39,125 nucleotides of DNA from CAZJJZ01 sp964546505 (lineage in GTDB: Bacteria; Patescibacteriota; Gracilibacteria; UBA1369), in NCBI GenBank assembly GCA_964546505.1, contig CAZJJZ010000011.1:1-39125 (forward strand). Direction: 5' to 3'. The notes beneath the pieces were generated by a model. That model had not been told where the DNA came from. It did no database searches and saw nothing but the letters and a program-made list of their open reading frames with translations. A program made the translations under genes and the position numbers. Shown here in pieces: positions 16,609 to 25,047 of the stretch (positions within the stretch are counted from its first letter, which is position 1; each line of letters starts with the position of its first letter).

Positions 16609-16637
16609 AAACCTGAGCTAAAAACTCAGGTTTTTTT
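16609..16637 (+). terminator. Intrinsic terminator of glyA
   Basis: AAACCTGAG (16609-16617) pairs with CTCAGGTTT (16625-16633) around a 7-base loop, followed by a T run. Textbook rho-independent terminator. Confidence 0.9.
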
Positions 16638-16676
16638 ATTTATCGTCCAGACTAGAATATATTGCCATGTAATAAA

Positions 16677-16705
16677 TTGACAAAAAGTCAAATTAATGGT
16701 AAAGA
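16677..16705 (+). promoter_or_regulatory. Candidate promoter of GC-rich module 2
   Basis: TTGACA (16677-16682) and TAAAGA (16700-16705) with a 17-base spacer in AT-rich DNA, about 100 bases upstream of the GC-rich ORF. The -35 is perfect, the -10 moderate. Confidence 0.45.
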
Positions 16706-16805
16706 TAATAAAGATGAATTGAGGAAACTCAGTTACGTCAGCCGTAATCGGCTTAATTGTTCTTTAAAACCTTGGCTTAAGAAGTCTATGAAAGGAAGAA
16801 AACAA

Positions 16806-17384
16806 ATGGCACGCAAGAACACCGCCGTGGTCGCCGACGCCCGAGACACCATTCCCACGCCCAGCCTTCGTCCCCAGTCGGGCATTTGGCAGCGCAAACA
16901 GCAGGCGATCGAGACTTACATCGACGCACTGCTGCAGAACCACGCTTTCGTGGTTCGCGGCTCGCCTGAATGGCTCGCCGAGCAGTTCGAGCAGTATCTG
17001 CTCCAGAGCCGTCACCAGCCCGACTGGGTGCTGAAGCTCAACCGGGCACTGGACGCGCTTTCTGAGCGCCTCCACGAGCGCAGCGCAGTCCGGCTGGAAA
17101 GGGCCCTCGTCATGGGGCTCGCCCTGTTCTGCCAGAAGTACGGCCGCATCTGGCCGGAAGTTGTGCAGCAGTTGCTCTTCGGCATCGGGCCGGAGAGGTT
17201 GATGCTCCTCGATAGCTTCAATCTCTTGGACACCATCAACGTCAGCTTGATGGAACCGAGAGTGCCGCACTTCGAGGAACAGAACCAGGGCAACGAAGAC
17301 GCACTGCAGCAACTGTTGCAGAACTACCAACTGTACCCTACGGTACCGGAGCACTTGCGCGACAACCCTTTCCTCAGGGGCTAG
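16806..17384 (+). CDS. Orphan protein, GC-rich module 2
   Basis: Unrecognised soluble protein of 192 residues. I chose the ATG at 16806 because it follows a ribosome site (AAAGGAAGAAAACAA) and because GC-rich, codon-biased sequence begins exactly there; the frame is open further upstream to 16662, but that part is AT-rich leader. The protein is mostly helical with amphipathic segments (WQRKQQAIETYIDALLQ, ALDALSERLHERSAVRLERA) and a Pro-rich C-terminus (YPTVPEHLRDNPFLRG). There is no signal peptide or membrane segment. Composition differs sharply from glyA and def on either side, suggesting foreign origin. It has its own promoter and two terminator-like hairpins, and so forms an independent one-gene module, like the one at 5740. 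Confidence 0.7.
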   Translation: MARKNTAVVADARDTIPTPSLRPQSGIWQRKQQAIETYIDALLQNHAFVVRGSPEWLAEQFEQYLLQSRHQPDWVLKLNRALDALSERLHERSAVRLERALVMGLALFCQKYGRIWPEVVQQLLFGIGPERLMLLDSFNLLDTINVSLMEPRVPHFEEQNQGNEDALQQLLQNYQLYPTVPEHLRDNPFLRG

Positions 17385-17402
17385 CATGTCCAGCCCCAAC
17401 GC

Positions 17403-17472
17403 GGCGGCCGCTTTCGGCGGCCGCCAAAAGCCAAGGAAATAGCCCCAGTGCCTAACCCGCATCGGGGCTTTT
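17403..17472 (+). terminator. Double GC-rich hairpin after module 2
   Basis: First an 8-bp stem (GGCGGCCG at 17403-17410 with CGGCCGCC at 17418-17425), then AGCCCC (17441-17446) pairing with GGGGCT (17464-17469) followed by TTTT. The second is the likelier transcription stop; it also sits at the 3' end of the convergent def gene. Confidence 0.6.
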
Positions 17473-17506
17473 CCCTTTACAATCAGTCCCCCACGCCCCT
17501 CCACCG

Positions 17507-18019
17507 CTACAATCTCTGCTCATGCTGATCAACCTTCTTGGCCATTTTTCCGATCACTACCTTTTCCACCCGATCCACAAACAAAACTCCATCCAAATGG
17601 TCTATTTCATGCTGCACCACACGTGCGTTGAAGCCGCTCAATTTCAACATTTTTTCTTTACCGTTCAAATCCCAAAATTTTACCACCACCTCCCTACTGC
17701 GCCACACTTGATCAAACTGTTTTGGTACACTCAAACAGCCTTCTTCGTCCAATTCCTCCTCGCGAGATTTATAAATAATTTCTGGATTAATCAAAGCTAC
17801 AATCTGCTCTTGTGCTGTGTTTAAATTAAAAGTCACCAATACCACTCTCACATTACTACCAACTTGCGGAGCCGCTATACCAACGCCATTTTCTGCTTTC
17901 ATGGTTTCTTCCATATCTTTAATCAACTTCAAGGTTTCTTTGCCAACCTTTTTCACTGGCAAAGATTTTTGTCTGAGTATTAGATTGTCTGTACCCGTTT
18001 GTATAGTTAACTTGGACAT
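17507..18019 (-). CDS. def: Peptide deformylase
   Basis: Metalloenzyme that removes the formyl group from nascent proteins. All three signatures are present in 170 residues: motif 1 GVGIAAPQ, motif 2 EEGCLS (metal-binding Cys) and motif 3 QHEIDHLDG (the HExxH metal site). Motif 3 has QHEIDH as in standard bacterial enzymes. The ATG at 18019 is preceded by AGGAGAG. A promoter lies about 35 bases further upstream. No formyltransferase gene (fmt) is adjacent, unlike in many bacteria. It lies between GC-rich modules 2 and 3. Confidence 0.95.
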   Translation of the reverse strand: MSKLTIQTGTDNLILRQKSLPVKKVGKETLKLIKDMEETMKAENGVGIAAPQVGSNVRVVLVTFNLNTAQEQIVALINPEIIYKSREEELDEEGCLSVPKQFDQVWRSREVVVKFWDLNGKEKMLKLSGFNARVVQHEIDHLDGVLFVDRVEKVVIGKMAKKVDQHEQRL

Positions 18020-18052
18020 TGCGTTCTCTCCTGTAAAATTTGTAGAAAGTTT

Positions 18053-18081
18053 ATTATAAACCCTGAGAATAAAAAAGTAAA
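18053..18081 (-). promoter_or_regulatory. Sigma-70 promoter of def
   Basis: On the minus strand TTTACT (18081-18076) and perfect TATAAT (18058-18053) with 17-base spacing, about 35 bases upstream of the def start codon. Confidence 0.6.
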
Positions 18082-18121
18082 ATCTTCAACAATTGGTGAA
18101 AAGAGTATTTTAGATTTATTA

Positions 18122-18179
18122 ACTATAAAAAAGAAATCCCCCGCAGCGCACTGTTCGCACAGTAACCACAGGGGAATTT
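18122..18179 (-). terminator. Terminator of GC-rich module 3
   Basis: On the minus strand AAATTCCCC (18179-18171) pairs with GGGGGATTT (18142-18134, one mismatch), followed by a T-rich tail. A smaller perfect hairpin (ACTGT, 4-base loop, ACAGT at 18150-18163) sits inside. Confidence 0.65.
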
Positions 18180-18243
18180 CCGGCCGGTAGGCTCTTGGAA
18201 AAACAGGAAGTTGAAGGAAGTTAAGGAAGACGATGTTGCCGCT

Positions 18244-18390
18244 TCAGTCCTGCTTGAACAGGCCGCGACGGAGACGGTTGTAGGTGTTGGCCAGCATGGT
18301 CACCAGCGTGGAGAAGAGCGCTCCCATCAGGAAGAGCCTCCACCACCCGACCTCTTTGCCAATCACCTGCAGATTGAGTTCACGCTTCAT
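18244..18390 (-). CDS. Small single-pass membrane protein, 48 residues (module 3)
   Basis: Short ORF of 48 residues on the minus strand, starting at an ATG preceded by AGAAAGG. It has a charged N-terminus (MKRELNLQVIGKEVG), one hydrophobic segment (WWRLFLMGALFSTLVTML) and a basic tail (NTYNRLRRGLFKQD), as expected for a single-pass membrane protein. Composition is GC-rich like the 182-residue gene upstream, from which it is separated by 116 bases holding two tandem hairpins. It ends about 65 bases before the module terminator. I do not recognise it. A small membrane protein paired with a membrane-anchored coiled coil could be a phage-derived lysis or membrane module, but this is only a guess. 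Confidence 0.55.
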   Translation of the reverse strand: MKRELNLQVIGKEVGWWRLFLMGALFSTLVTMLANTYNRLRRGLFKQD

Positions 18391-18451
18391 GATTCAGGAC
18401 CTTTCTTCTGGCATCGAGTGTAATCACCCGATTGTTGTACTGGTTTTTCAA

Positions 18452-18516
18452 CGTTTGCTGCCGATGCAAACGCCGAACTGAAAGCAGTTCAGTATTTGAT
18501 CAGCTTTCAGTTCGGC
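18452..18516 (-). repeat. Two abutting hairpins between the module 3 genes
   Basis: A 14-bp perfect inverted repeat (GCCGAACTGAAAGC at 18472-18485 with its complement at 18503-18516) covers the stop codon of the 182-residue gene. A second 7-bp stem (CGTTTGC at 18452-18458 with GCAAACG at 18466-18472) abuts it. Neither has a T tail, so they may be processing or stability elements or an attenuator rather than a full terminator. Confidence 0.6.
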
Positions 18517-19055
18517 TGCTGATCATCTACCGTTTTTGCCGATTGCTTAGGCTTTTCGAGACAGTCGGATGGCTCCTCCTGGGCTCGCAGCTCCTTGCGC
18601 ACTGGCATTTTTGGTTCGAGGGCTTTCTTGCTTTGATCAATTTGTCCCAGGTAATAACCTCTCAGCTCCATACAGTAGTGGAGCAGTTCGTTGTTGTACT
18701 CGAGCGCTGCTTTCAGCTGAGCACGCTGCATAGGCAGCGTGGCCAGAAGATTTTTGTTGAAGGTGACCACATTCTGATTGATTTGACTCACCTTTTTCTC
18801 GAAGTGAGTGAACCATTCATTGTGGTTTTCCAGGTGTTTTTCCTGATAGGAGTGATCCTTGGCGAGGCTATTCACCAGCTGCTTGACTTGCTGCTGGAAC
18901 TGCTGATTTTCCGTCAGCAGGCGCTGCGCTTTGCGCAGCGCCGCTCCCTGTCGCCACCATGACCAGACCATCAACACCCCGATCAAGGTCTGCCAGTGGT
19001 GACTGACCAACCGCCAGATCGCTTCGACGACATACCAGGTCATCCAAATTTCCAT
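18507..19055 (-). CDS. Membrane-anchored coiled-coil orphan, GC-rich module 3
   Basis: Unrecognised protein of 182 residues. The N-terminal 35 residues are hydrophobic and Trp-rich (WRLVSHHWQTLIGVLMVWSW), followed by a long amphipathic coiled coil (about residues 38-135, Gln/Leu/Lys-rich) and a charged Pro/Lys tail. A membrane-anchored rod facing one side of the membrane is the best structural description. The ATG follows a strong ribosome site (AGAGAGGTAAAGA). The gene is much more GC-rich than def and the RND genes, and together with the 48-residue protein downstream it forms an independent transcription unit. It could be a phage-type spanin or anchoring protein; there is no direct evidence. 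Confidence 0.65.
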   Translation of the reverse strand: MEIWMTWYVVEAIWRLVSHHWQTLIGVLMVWSWWRQGAALRKAQRLLTENQQFQQQVKQLVNSLAKDHSYQEKHLENHNEWFTHFEKKVSQINQNVVTFNKNLLATLPMQRAQLKAALEYNNELLHYCMELRGYYLGQIDQSKKALEPKMPVRKELRAQEEPSDCLEKPKQSAKTVDDQQPN

Positions 19056-19185
19056 TCTTTACCTCTCTGTTTTTCAATGAGCACGTTTACACTTTAGAAA
19101 GAGGCTATTAAAACCTTTTAAAAATTTTCTAACTTTTTTCTGAAAAAAACTTATCCCAAACTTAAATAAAAAATAAAAATCGAAT

Positions 19186-19214
19186 TTGACAACTATGAGA
19201 TAGTGGCATATATT
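19186..19214 (+). promoter_or_regulatory. Strong sigma-70 promoter of the RND operon
   Basis: Perfect TTGACA (19186-19191), 17-base spacer, TATATT (19209-19214). A start near 19221 leaves a leader of about 15 bases before the ATG at 19236. Confidence 0.75.
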
Positions 19215-19235
19215 CACATCTTCTAATTTATTAAT

Positions 19236-21038
19236 ATGAAAGCTGTTAAAGTAATTATCTGGGTTTTGGTATTAGCAATTTTAAGCTGGTTAGGCATCTG
19301 GTTTTACAATAATTATACTACCAATCAAAATGCGAATCTCACGAGCAATGCTGCTAATTCCGCTGATCAGGGAAATGCGCCAGTTTCCACATCAACAGCC
19401 ACAGAAACCGGCTCAGCAGCAGTAACTGCCACCACTGACACCAATGTCACTTCGGATAAACCTCAAGTAAGAACCATTCAGACGGCAACGGGTAGTCAAA
19501 TTACACTCAATTTTTTAGGTACGGTTAAATCACTTTCTCAAGTTGAAATTTATCCCCAAACCGCTGCTGAGTTGAAACAAGTCTTCATCGCGCCAGGTTC
19601 CTTGGTCCAAAAAGGAGATGTGATAGCTGAACTAGGTGGTACCAATGGTCAGCCCCATCAGGCAGAAAAGCAGTATCAAATTGCTTTAACTAATTTTAAT
19701 TCCGCTCAAAAAGCTCTCCAAACCACCAAAAAGCAAGTTGCTGTGGGGAAAAATTCAGCTGAATTGCAATTACAATCTGCCCAAAACCAATTTCAGGCAA
19801 TCAGTACTGATTTAGCACAAATCGACAACAATTATCAAAATTTACAAAATTCTCTACGCACTCTCGGTTCAACCTGGAATACCACACAGCGCAAAAATCA
19901 ACGAGATCTCAGCAAAGCGCAGTCAGATATCGATACTTTAATCTTTCAAATTAATGCTTTGCAGGATGAAAAACGTCGCCTAGTGGAGCAGGAACAAGAT
20001 TTAGTAGATCAACAAAATTATCAGTCCGCCGGATCAGCTACTCCAACGCCAGAATCAGCCACACCTGATTCCGCCGCAGTACCAAGCAATGCAAACGGCA
20101 ATGACTCATTGACAGCCTTAAAAACTCAACAAAACGCTTTAAATGAAACTTTGGAGCAACTTTATTCCAGCTTAAATAGCGCTCAATATGGTTATTCTTC
20201 AGCCCTCTCCGGTATCGATCTTGGAAACAATCAGCTCAGCAGTCAAACAGACCAATTGCAAACTCAAGCCGAAAATTTACAATTAAGCAGGCAATCCACT
20301 ATCACCAAACTAGGCTATAACGGTGAAACCGCTGACAGCTTGGAATTAGCCAAGCAAAGCTATCAGAACACTCTACTCACTTTGGAAAACAGCTTGAACC
20401 AAGTAACTACACAAGCCAGTTTGTCCAAAACTAATTTGGAATTGGCTCAAATCGGTTTGAATAACCTCAAAATTTTTGCTCCAGCCAGCGGTATATTGGG
20501 GGAAATCAACGCAAATCCTGGCGATTTGGTCAGTCCTCAAACGCTTTTCAGTAATATTATCCAAAATGATCGTAATGAATTGGAAATTGCAGTTAACCTG
20601 GACACGGCTGATCGGCTTGTAGTCGGTACTCCCGCGAAAATCAGTTTTGCAAACCGTGAGATTGATAGTCGTGTAGTTCGCATCTCTCCATTGGCAGATA
20701 GTAAAACCAGATTGGTAGCTGTTTACTTGGCCCTCCCCAATATTCCCTTTCGTCCAAATCAAACACTCGATGCCCAGCTAATACTCCCTAACACTCAAAC
20801 ATCTGCCCAGAGCGACTCTCCAGCTTTATTTTTACCTCTCGATGCAGTTTTGATAGGTACGCAAGAAAGCTTTGTCTTCGTAGTGGAAGAGGGTCGGGCG
20901 GTCAAAAAGAATGTGGTATTGGGTGAAATCAATGGTGATGTGGTCGAGGTGCTTTCTGGACTTTCAGTTACAGATCAGGTCGTTGTGGACGGCGCCAAAG
21001 ATTTAATCGAAGGTCAGTCAGTTGAAGTGGTAGAATAA
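19236..21038 (+). CDS. RND-type periplasmic adaptor (membrane fusion) protein
   Basis: HlyD/AcrA-like adaptor of 600 residues, longer than the usual 370-400. An N-terminal membrane anchor (VIIWVLVLAILSWLGIWFY) is followed by a Ser/Thr/Asn-rich linker. The first half of the lipoyl domain ends in VIAELGGTNG. A very long coiled-coil hairpin (about residues 145-405) carries a low-complexity Pro/Ser insert near its middle. The second lipoyl half contains KIFAPASGILGEINANPGDL, then a beta-barrel and a membrane-proximal domain. The anchor is a plain transmembrane helix, without a lipobox. It is nine bases upstream of the RND permease and co-transcribed with it. In a cell without an outer membrane the long hairpin has no TolC partner; none is seen here. 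Family confident. Confidence 0.9.
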   Translation: MKAVKVIIWVLVLAILSWLGIWFYNNYTTNQNANLTSNAANSADQGNAPVSTSTATETGSAAVTATTDTNVTSDKPQVRTIQTATGSQITLNFLGTVKSLSQVEIYPQTAAELKQVFIAPGSLVQKGDVIAELGGTNGQPHQAEKQYQIALTNFNSAQKALQTTKKQVAVGKNSAELQLQSAQNQFQAISTDLAQIDNNYQNLQNSLRTLGSTWNTTQRKNQRDLSKAQSDIDTLIFQINALQDEKRRLVEQEQDLVDQQNYQSAGSATPTPESATPDSAAVPSNANGNDSLTALKTQQNALNETLEQLYSSLNSAQYGYSSALSGIDLGNNQLSSQTDQLQTQAENLQLSRQSTITKLGYNGETADSLELAKQSYQNTLLTLENSLNQVTTQASLSKTNLELAQIGLNNLKIFAPASGILGEINANPGDLVSPQTLFSNIIQNDRNELEIAVNLDTADRLVVGTPAKISFANREIDSRVVRISPLADSKTRLVAVYLALPNIPFRPNQTLDAQLILPNTQTSAQSDSPALFLPLDAVLIGTQESFVFVVEEGRAVKKNVVLGEINGDVVEVLSGLSVTDQVVVDGAKDLIEGQSVEVVE

Positions 21039-21047
21039 TTTAAATTT

Positions 21048-24000
21048 ATGAATTCAAAGCAATCGCAAGAACATACCGATTCCGATTCCTTATACCTTTC
21101 TCAGCTGGAATACACCCCAGAGATAGGTAAAAGCTTTTTGAGCTTTTTTGTACACAACTTTCGTGTAGTCATTTTGATTATGATCTCCATCATGATTTGG
21201 GGAGTTGTGGCATTTAATCTACTGCCACTGGAATCTTCTCCGGAAGTCAAAATACCTTTTGGCACAGTTTCTGTTACTTTGGCCGGTGCCTCACCTTCTG
21301 ACATCGAAGAATTAGTCATCGATAAATTGGAAGACAATATCGTTAATCTCTCTGGAGTCAAACAAGTAACCTCCACCGCCCTCAATTCAGTGGCAATTAT
21401 TTCAGTCGAGTTCAGAGCCGAGGAAGACCTCAAAGATGCCATCAGACGACTCCGAGACGAAGTAGAGAACGCTAAGGCTGAATTACCTGCGGACGCCACA
21501 GATCCTAGAGTCAGTGAAGTTTCTTTTTCTGATACACCAGTTTGGACATTTGTCATTACAGGACCATATGACAATTTTACTTTGCGCAAATACGCAGAGG
21601 ATATCGAAGCGGAACTCAAAAAAATCAGTGGTACCAATCGAGTAGACATCAGCGGTGGTGATGAAACCGAAATCAGCATTTCCTTTGCGCCACAAAAACT
21701 ACAGCAATATGGCTTGAGTATGGATCAGGTTATCAATGTGATTAAAGCCAATAACCTGACTTTGCCATTAGGTACGATTGAGTTATCTAAATTTGAATAT
21801 GGGCTGAGAGTGGATGGTAAAATAACGACAGCCCAGCAATTACGACAATTGGCTGTTTCTGGCAGTAATGGACAGGTTGTGCGTTTACAGGACATAGCCA
21901 CAGTTGTAGAGAAAGCCATCAATCGCAAAGTAACTAATGCTTTTTCCTTTGAGGGAGCAAATCCTCAAAATGCTGTAACCATCAATGTGGTGAAAAAGAC
22001 GGGTGCATCGATCATTGCTCTGATCGACCAGGGTAAAGCCGCGCTGGAAAAACTGCAGCAAGAACGTTTTCCGGCAGATTTGAAAATCGAGACCACCTTG
22101 GATTTTTCCAAGCAGATTCGTGACGATTTTACTCGCTTGGAACATGATGGTTTGTTGACAATTCTCCTGGTGGTAACCATCCTTTTCCTGTTTGTTGGAC
22201 TGAAAGAAGCTTTTACTGCTGCACTCTCCATTCCTTTGGTATTTGCCGCTACTTTTGGTTTGATGCAATTGGCTGGTGTGACCATCAATTTTCTCTCTTT
22301 GTTCTCACTTATTCTAGCTTTGGGTATTTTGGTTGATGATGCCATAGTAGTAGTCCAAGCTACCAAGCAATATCTCAAAACCGGAAAATTCACCCCAGAA
22401 CAAGCTGTCCTACTGGTATTTAACGATTTCAAAGCGGTCATCGTCACCACTTCACTCACCACTATTTTCGCCTTTTTCCCCTTAGTTCTGTCCACAGGTA
22501 TTATTGGTGAATATATCCGTTCCATTCCGATTACAGTTTCACTCTGTCTAGTCGCCTCCACCTTAATAGCCATCACCATCAATCACCCCATCGCCGCCCC
22601 GCTAGAACGCTTCCGCTTAACCAAAGGCTATTTTTGGCTAATGATATTGGTTTTGGCTGTAATCGTGGCTGCTACTGTCATCGGGGCGGCCGCGGCAATC
22701 TCCGCAGTCGATACCTTCGGCATCATCTTTAATTTATTAATCGCCCTAGGCGCGCTCGCCTCCCTCGGCTATTTCTTGATCACTTACCGCAGTCGCTGGA
22801 AAAAGGTTTTGGCAAATAATGCCGAACTAAAAATTCAAGAAGAAGCCGATCCGGCAAAAATAATCACCAAAATCCGCGCTGATCACCCAGCTGATCCATC
22901 CCAACTGACTCCTTTCCAACGCTACACCAATGGACTGATCAAAATGGAAAAACTCTTTCCTGGGTATGAGCGTTTGCTGAATTTCTTTATCAATAGTAAA
23001 TTACGCAGCTTTGTCTTTTTGGGTGTTATTTTTCTGGTTTTTCTGGGGTCCATTGCCATGCCTGTCACAGGTTTGCTTAAATCGGAATTTTTACCCCCTG
23101 CGGATAGTGAAATTCTCTATGTGAACATCGAGGGAGCTCCTGGATTGATCCAAAAAGAAACTCAGAAAGTGGTCGATCAAGTTGAGTCCTTGCTGTTACA
23201 AGAAAAAAATATCAAAAGTTTCGCTGTGGTTACCGGCTCTTCTGGTGTGAATACTTCTGGAGGATTTTCTTCAGCGTCCCAAAGTAATGGCAATCGAGCC
23301 CAATTTGCGATCAATTTATATCCAGAAGAAGAGCGACCTGAAAAAATCAAGTCCTACAATTACGCACCCATTCTTCGTCAGAAATTGGCAACAATCAAAG
23401 GAGCAACCATTGAATTAGTGGAACAGTCAGGTGGTCCGCCTTCAGGTGCTGATTTTGAAGCGCGTTTTTTGGGCGATGATTTGGAGAAACTGGAAGCTTT
23501 AGCTAATCAGTACAAAGAAATATTGGCCGCAATTCCCGGAACAGTAAACGAAAAAACTTCTCTCACGCTTTCTCCTGGTGAATTTACCTTTAAACTCAAT
23601 CAGGATAAATTGCAATTGTATGGTTTGAATGCAGCTCAAGTTGGTTCCACTTTACGTACGGCGGTAAGTGGTACGGAAATTACCAAATTGTTGAATAATG
23701 GTGATGAGTTAGAGGTAAAGGCCGAATTCGATCCGGACAGTATTCAGGACATCAATGCTTTACATAACTTGGTGTTGATCAACAACCGTGGTGAATCAGT
23801 TCAACTTTCAGAAATTGCTGACTTGGAAATTGGCTCTTCCCTAACCTCCATCCGTCGTTTAAACCAAAAGCGTGTCATCACCCTTTCAGCCGGTGTAGAG
23901 GCCCCATATTTACCAAATGAAGTATTAACTCAATTTCAAGCGGAATTAGCGCAAAAACCTCTGCCGCCTGGATATGAGGCGCAGTTCGGTGGTCAAAATG

Positions 24001-24569
24001 AAACTAACAATGAATCCATCTATTCAATTCTCAGAGCCATGATAGTGGCTTTCATACTGATTATTTGTACTTTGGTAATTCAGTTTAATTCTTTCCGCAA
24101 AGCGGTCTTGGTGTTGGTAACCATACCTTTGGCAGTAACAGGTGTGTTCTATGGTTTCACCTTAATCGGCTTTACACTCAGCTTCCCCTCCTTGATAGGT
24201 ATTTTGGCACTTTTTGGTATAGTGGTAAAAAATGCCATTATCTTAATCGATAAAATCAATCTCAATTTGCGAGTAGGCTTGAATTTTCATGATGCGATTA
24301 TCGATGCGTCTAAATCTCGTCTGGAAGCCATTTTTCTCACAACAGCTTCCACGGTTATTGGTATGATTCCAATTACTTTGACAGACGAAACCTGGGAAGG
24401 ACTCGGGGCTGCGCTGATTTTTGGACTCAGTGCTTCCACCATTCTAACTTTATTGGTTATCCCCATTTTGTTTAATTTACTATTTGCCCGCAGCGCCGCT
24501 CGCGATGCTCGCGTCAAAGCACTCCAACAGGAGTTAAAAGACCAGCAATTGCAAACCAAAACTATCTAA
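21048..24569 (+). CDS. RND (HAE1/AcrB-like) efflux permease
   Basis: Proton-driven RND transporter of 1173 residues. The N-terminal helix (VVILIMISIMIWGVVAFNLL) is followed by the first porter domain, and helices 2-6 include the proton-relay motif ILVDDAIVVVQA (paired Asp). The second half has FGIVVKNAIILIDKINL with the relay lysine. AcrB is about 1050 residues; much of the excess is an insert at residues about 525-600 between helix 6 and helix 7, containing two additional hydrophobic segments (YFWLMILVLAVIVAATVIGA and FNLLIALGALASLGYFLI) and a charged stretch. This would give 14 rather than 12 helices. N-terminal extension is about 25 residues longer than usual. Substrate may be drugs, lipids or cell-surface glycolipids; it cannot be told from sequence. 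Confidence 0.93.
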   Translation: MNSKQSQEHTDSDSLYLSQLEYTPEIGKSFLSFFVHNFRVVILIMISIMIWGVVAFNLLPLESSPEVKIPFGTVSVTLAGASPSDIEELVIDKLEDNIVNLSGVKQVTSTALNSVAIISVEFRAEEDLKDAIRRLRDEVENAKAELPADATDPRVSEVSFSDTPVWTFVITGPYDNFTLRKYAEDIEAELKKISGTNRVDISGGDETEISISFAPQKLQQYGLSMDQVINVIKANNLTLPLGTIELSKFEYGLRVDGKITTAQQLRQLAVSGSNGQVVRLQDIATVVEKAINRKVTNAFSFEGANPQNAVTINVVKKTGASIIALIDQGKAALEKLQQERFPADLKIETTLDFSKQIRDDFTRLEHDGLLTILLVVTILFLFVGLKEAFTAALSIPLVFAATFGLMQLAGVTINFLSLFSLILALGILVDDAIVVVQATKQYLKTGKFTPEQAVLLVFNDFKAVIVTTSLTTIFAFFPLVLSTGIIGEYIRSIPITVSLCLVASTLIAITINHPIAAPLERFRLTKGYFWLMILVLAVIVAATVIGAAAAISAVDTFGIIFNLLIALGALASLGYFLITYRSRWKKVLANNAELKIQEEADPAKIITKIRADHPADPSQLTPFQRYTNGLIKMEKLFPGYERLLNFFINSKLRSFVFLGVIFLVFLGSIAMPVTGLLKSEFLPPADSEILYVNIEGAPGLIQKETQKVVDQVESLLLQEKNIKSFAVVTGSSGVNTSGGFSSASQSNGNRAQFAINLYPEEERPEKIKSYNYAPILRQKLATIKGATIELVEQSGGPPSGADFEARFLGDDLEKLEALANQYKEILAAIPGTVNEKTSLTLSPGEFTFKLNQDKLQLYGLNAAQVGSTLRTAVSGTEITKLLNNGDELEVKAEFDPDSIQDINALHNLVLINNRGESVQLSEIADLEIGSSLTSIRRLNQKRVITLSAGVEAPYLPNEVLTQFQAELAQKPLPPGYEAQFGGQNETNNESIYSILRAMIVAFILIICTLVIQFNSFRKAVLVLVTIPLAVTGVFYGFTLIGFTLSFPSLIGILALFGIVVKNAIILIDKINLNLRVGLNFHDAIIDASKSRLEAIFLTTASTVIGMIPITLTDETWEGLGAALIFGLSASTILTLLVIPILFNLLFARSAARDARVKALQQELKDQQLQTKTI

Positions 24570-24592
24570 AAAACTGTTTCTCTAATTAGCCA

Positions 24593-24618
24593 GGCGGCTC
24601 CCCAGGAGCCGCCTTTTT
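24593..24618 (+). terminator. Intrinsic terminator of the RND operon
   Basis: A perfect 9-bp stem (GGCGGCTCC at 24593-24601 with GGAGCCGCC at 24605-24613), 3-base loop, then TTTTT. Confidence 0.92.
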
Positions 24619-24656
24619 GATGACATCAATTAACCCTTCAATTCTCTTCTACAATC

Positions 24657-24665
24657 TGCTATAAT
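24657..24665 (+). promoter_or_regulatory. Extended -10 promoter (TGCTATAAT)
   Basis: TGC (24657-24659) plus perfect TATAAT (24660-24665) with the ATG at 24686, so a leader of about 14 bases. The same extended -10 occurs at 7239. Confidence 0.65.
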
Positions 24666-24685
24666 CTAGTGATATTACCATTTTT

Positions 24686-25045
24686 ATGACTGAAAAACTG
24701 ATTTTTACCAGAGAGGAGTTAATCGAAATGATTCGCAAGTCACCTGCTGCCAAAAGTCTCACACAGCAGCAGATTTTGAGTCTAATACATCAATGTCAGG
24801 ACAGCAATTCGCCAATCGCACAGCGTATCTATTTGTCTTTAATTACCGAAAAAGAAAAATACAAAAATCTGCGTCAAGAATTTCTGATCTCTACAAATCG
24901 ACTTTATTTAGAATATAACCAGAGCCTGGATCAATTGCGTACAACTGCCGTGCAAGATGCTCTTTCCGAAGTTGAACAAAAAACTCAAGCTGTCGAAGCG
25001 GTGGTGGCTCAAGAAATGCTCAAACAAATCAATAATCAACAATAA
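24686..25045 (+). CDS. Small helical protein, 119 residues
   Basis: Unrecognised. It is entirely helical and soluble, with a small N-terminal domain (FTREELIEMIRKSPAAKSL) and a C-terminal coiled coil (about residues 55-115). There is no signal peptide or membrane segment. It is separated from the next gene by two bases, so the two products are probably made together and may interact through their coiled coils. Composition is native to this genome. Confidence 0.7.
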   Translation: MTEKLIFTREELIEMIRKSPAAKSLTQQQILSLIHQCQDSNSPIAQRIYLSLITEKEKYKNLRQEFLISTNRLYLEYNQSLDQLRTTAVQDALSEVEQKTQAVEAVVAQEMLKQINNQQ

Positions 25046-25047
25046 AC

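Noticed and set aside
16764..17504. Minus-strand ORF of 246 residues opposite module 2
   Set aside because: A GC-rich shadow frame; it would begin inside the def 3' terminator region, and the plus frame has the ribosome site and terminator.
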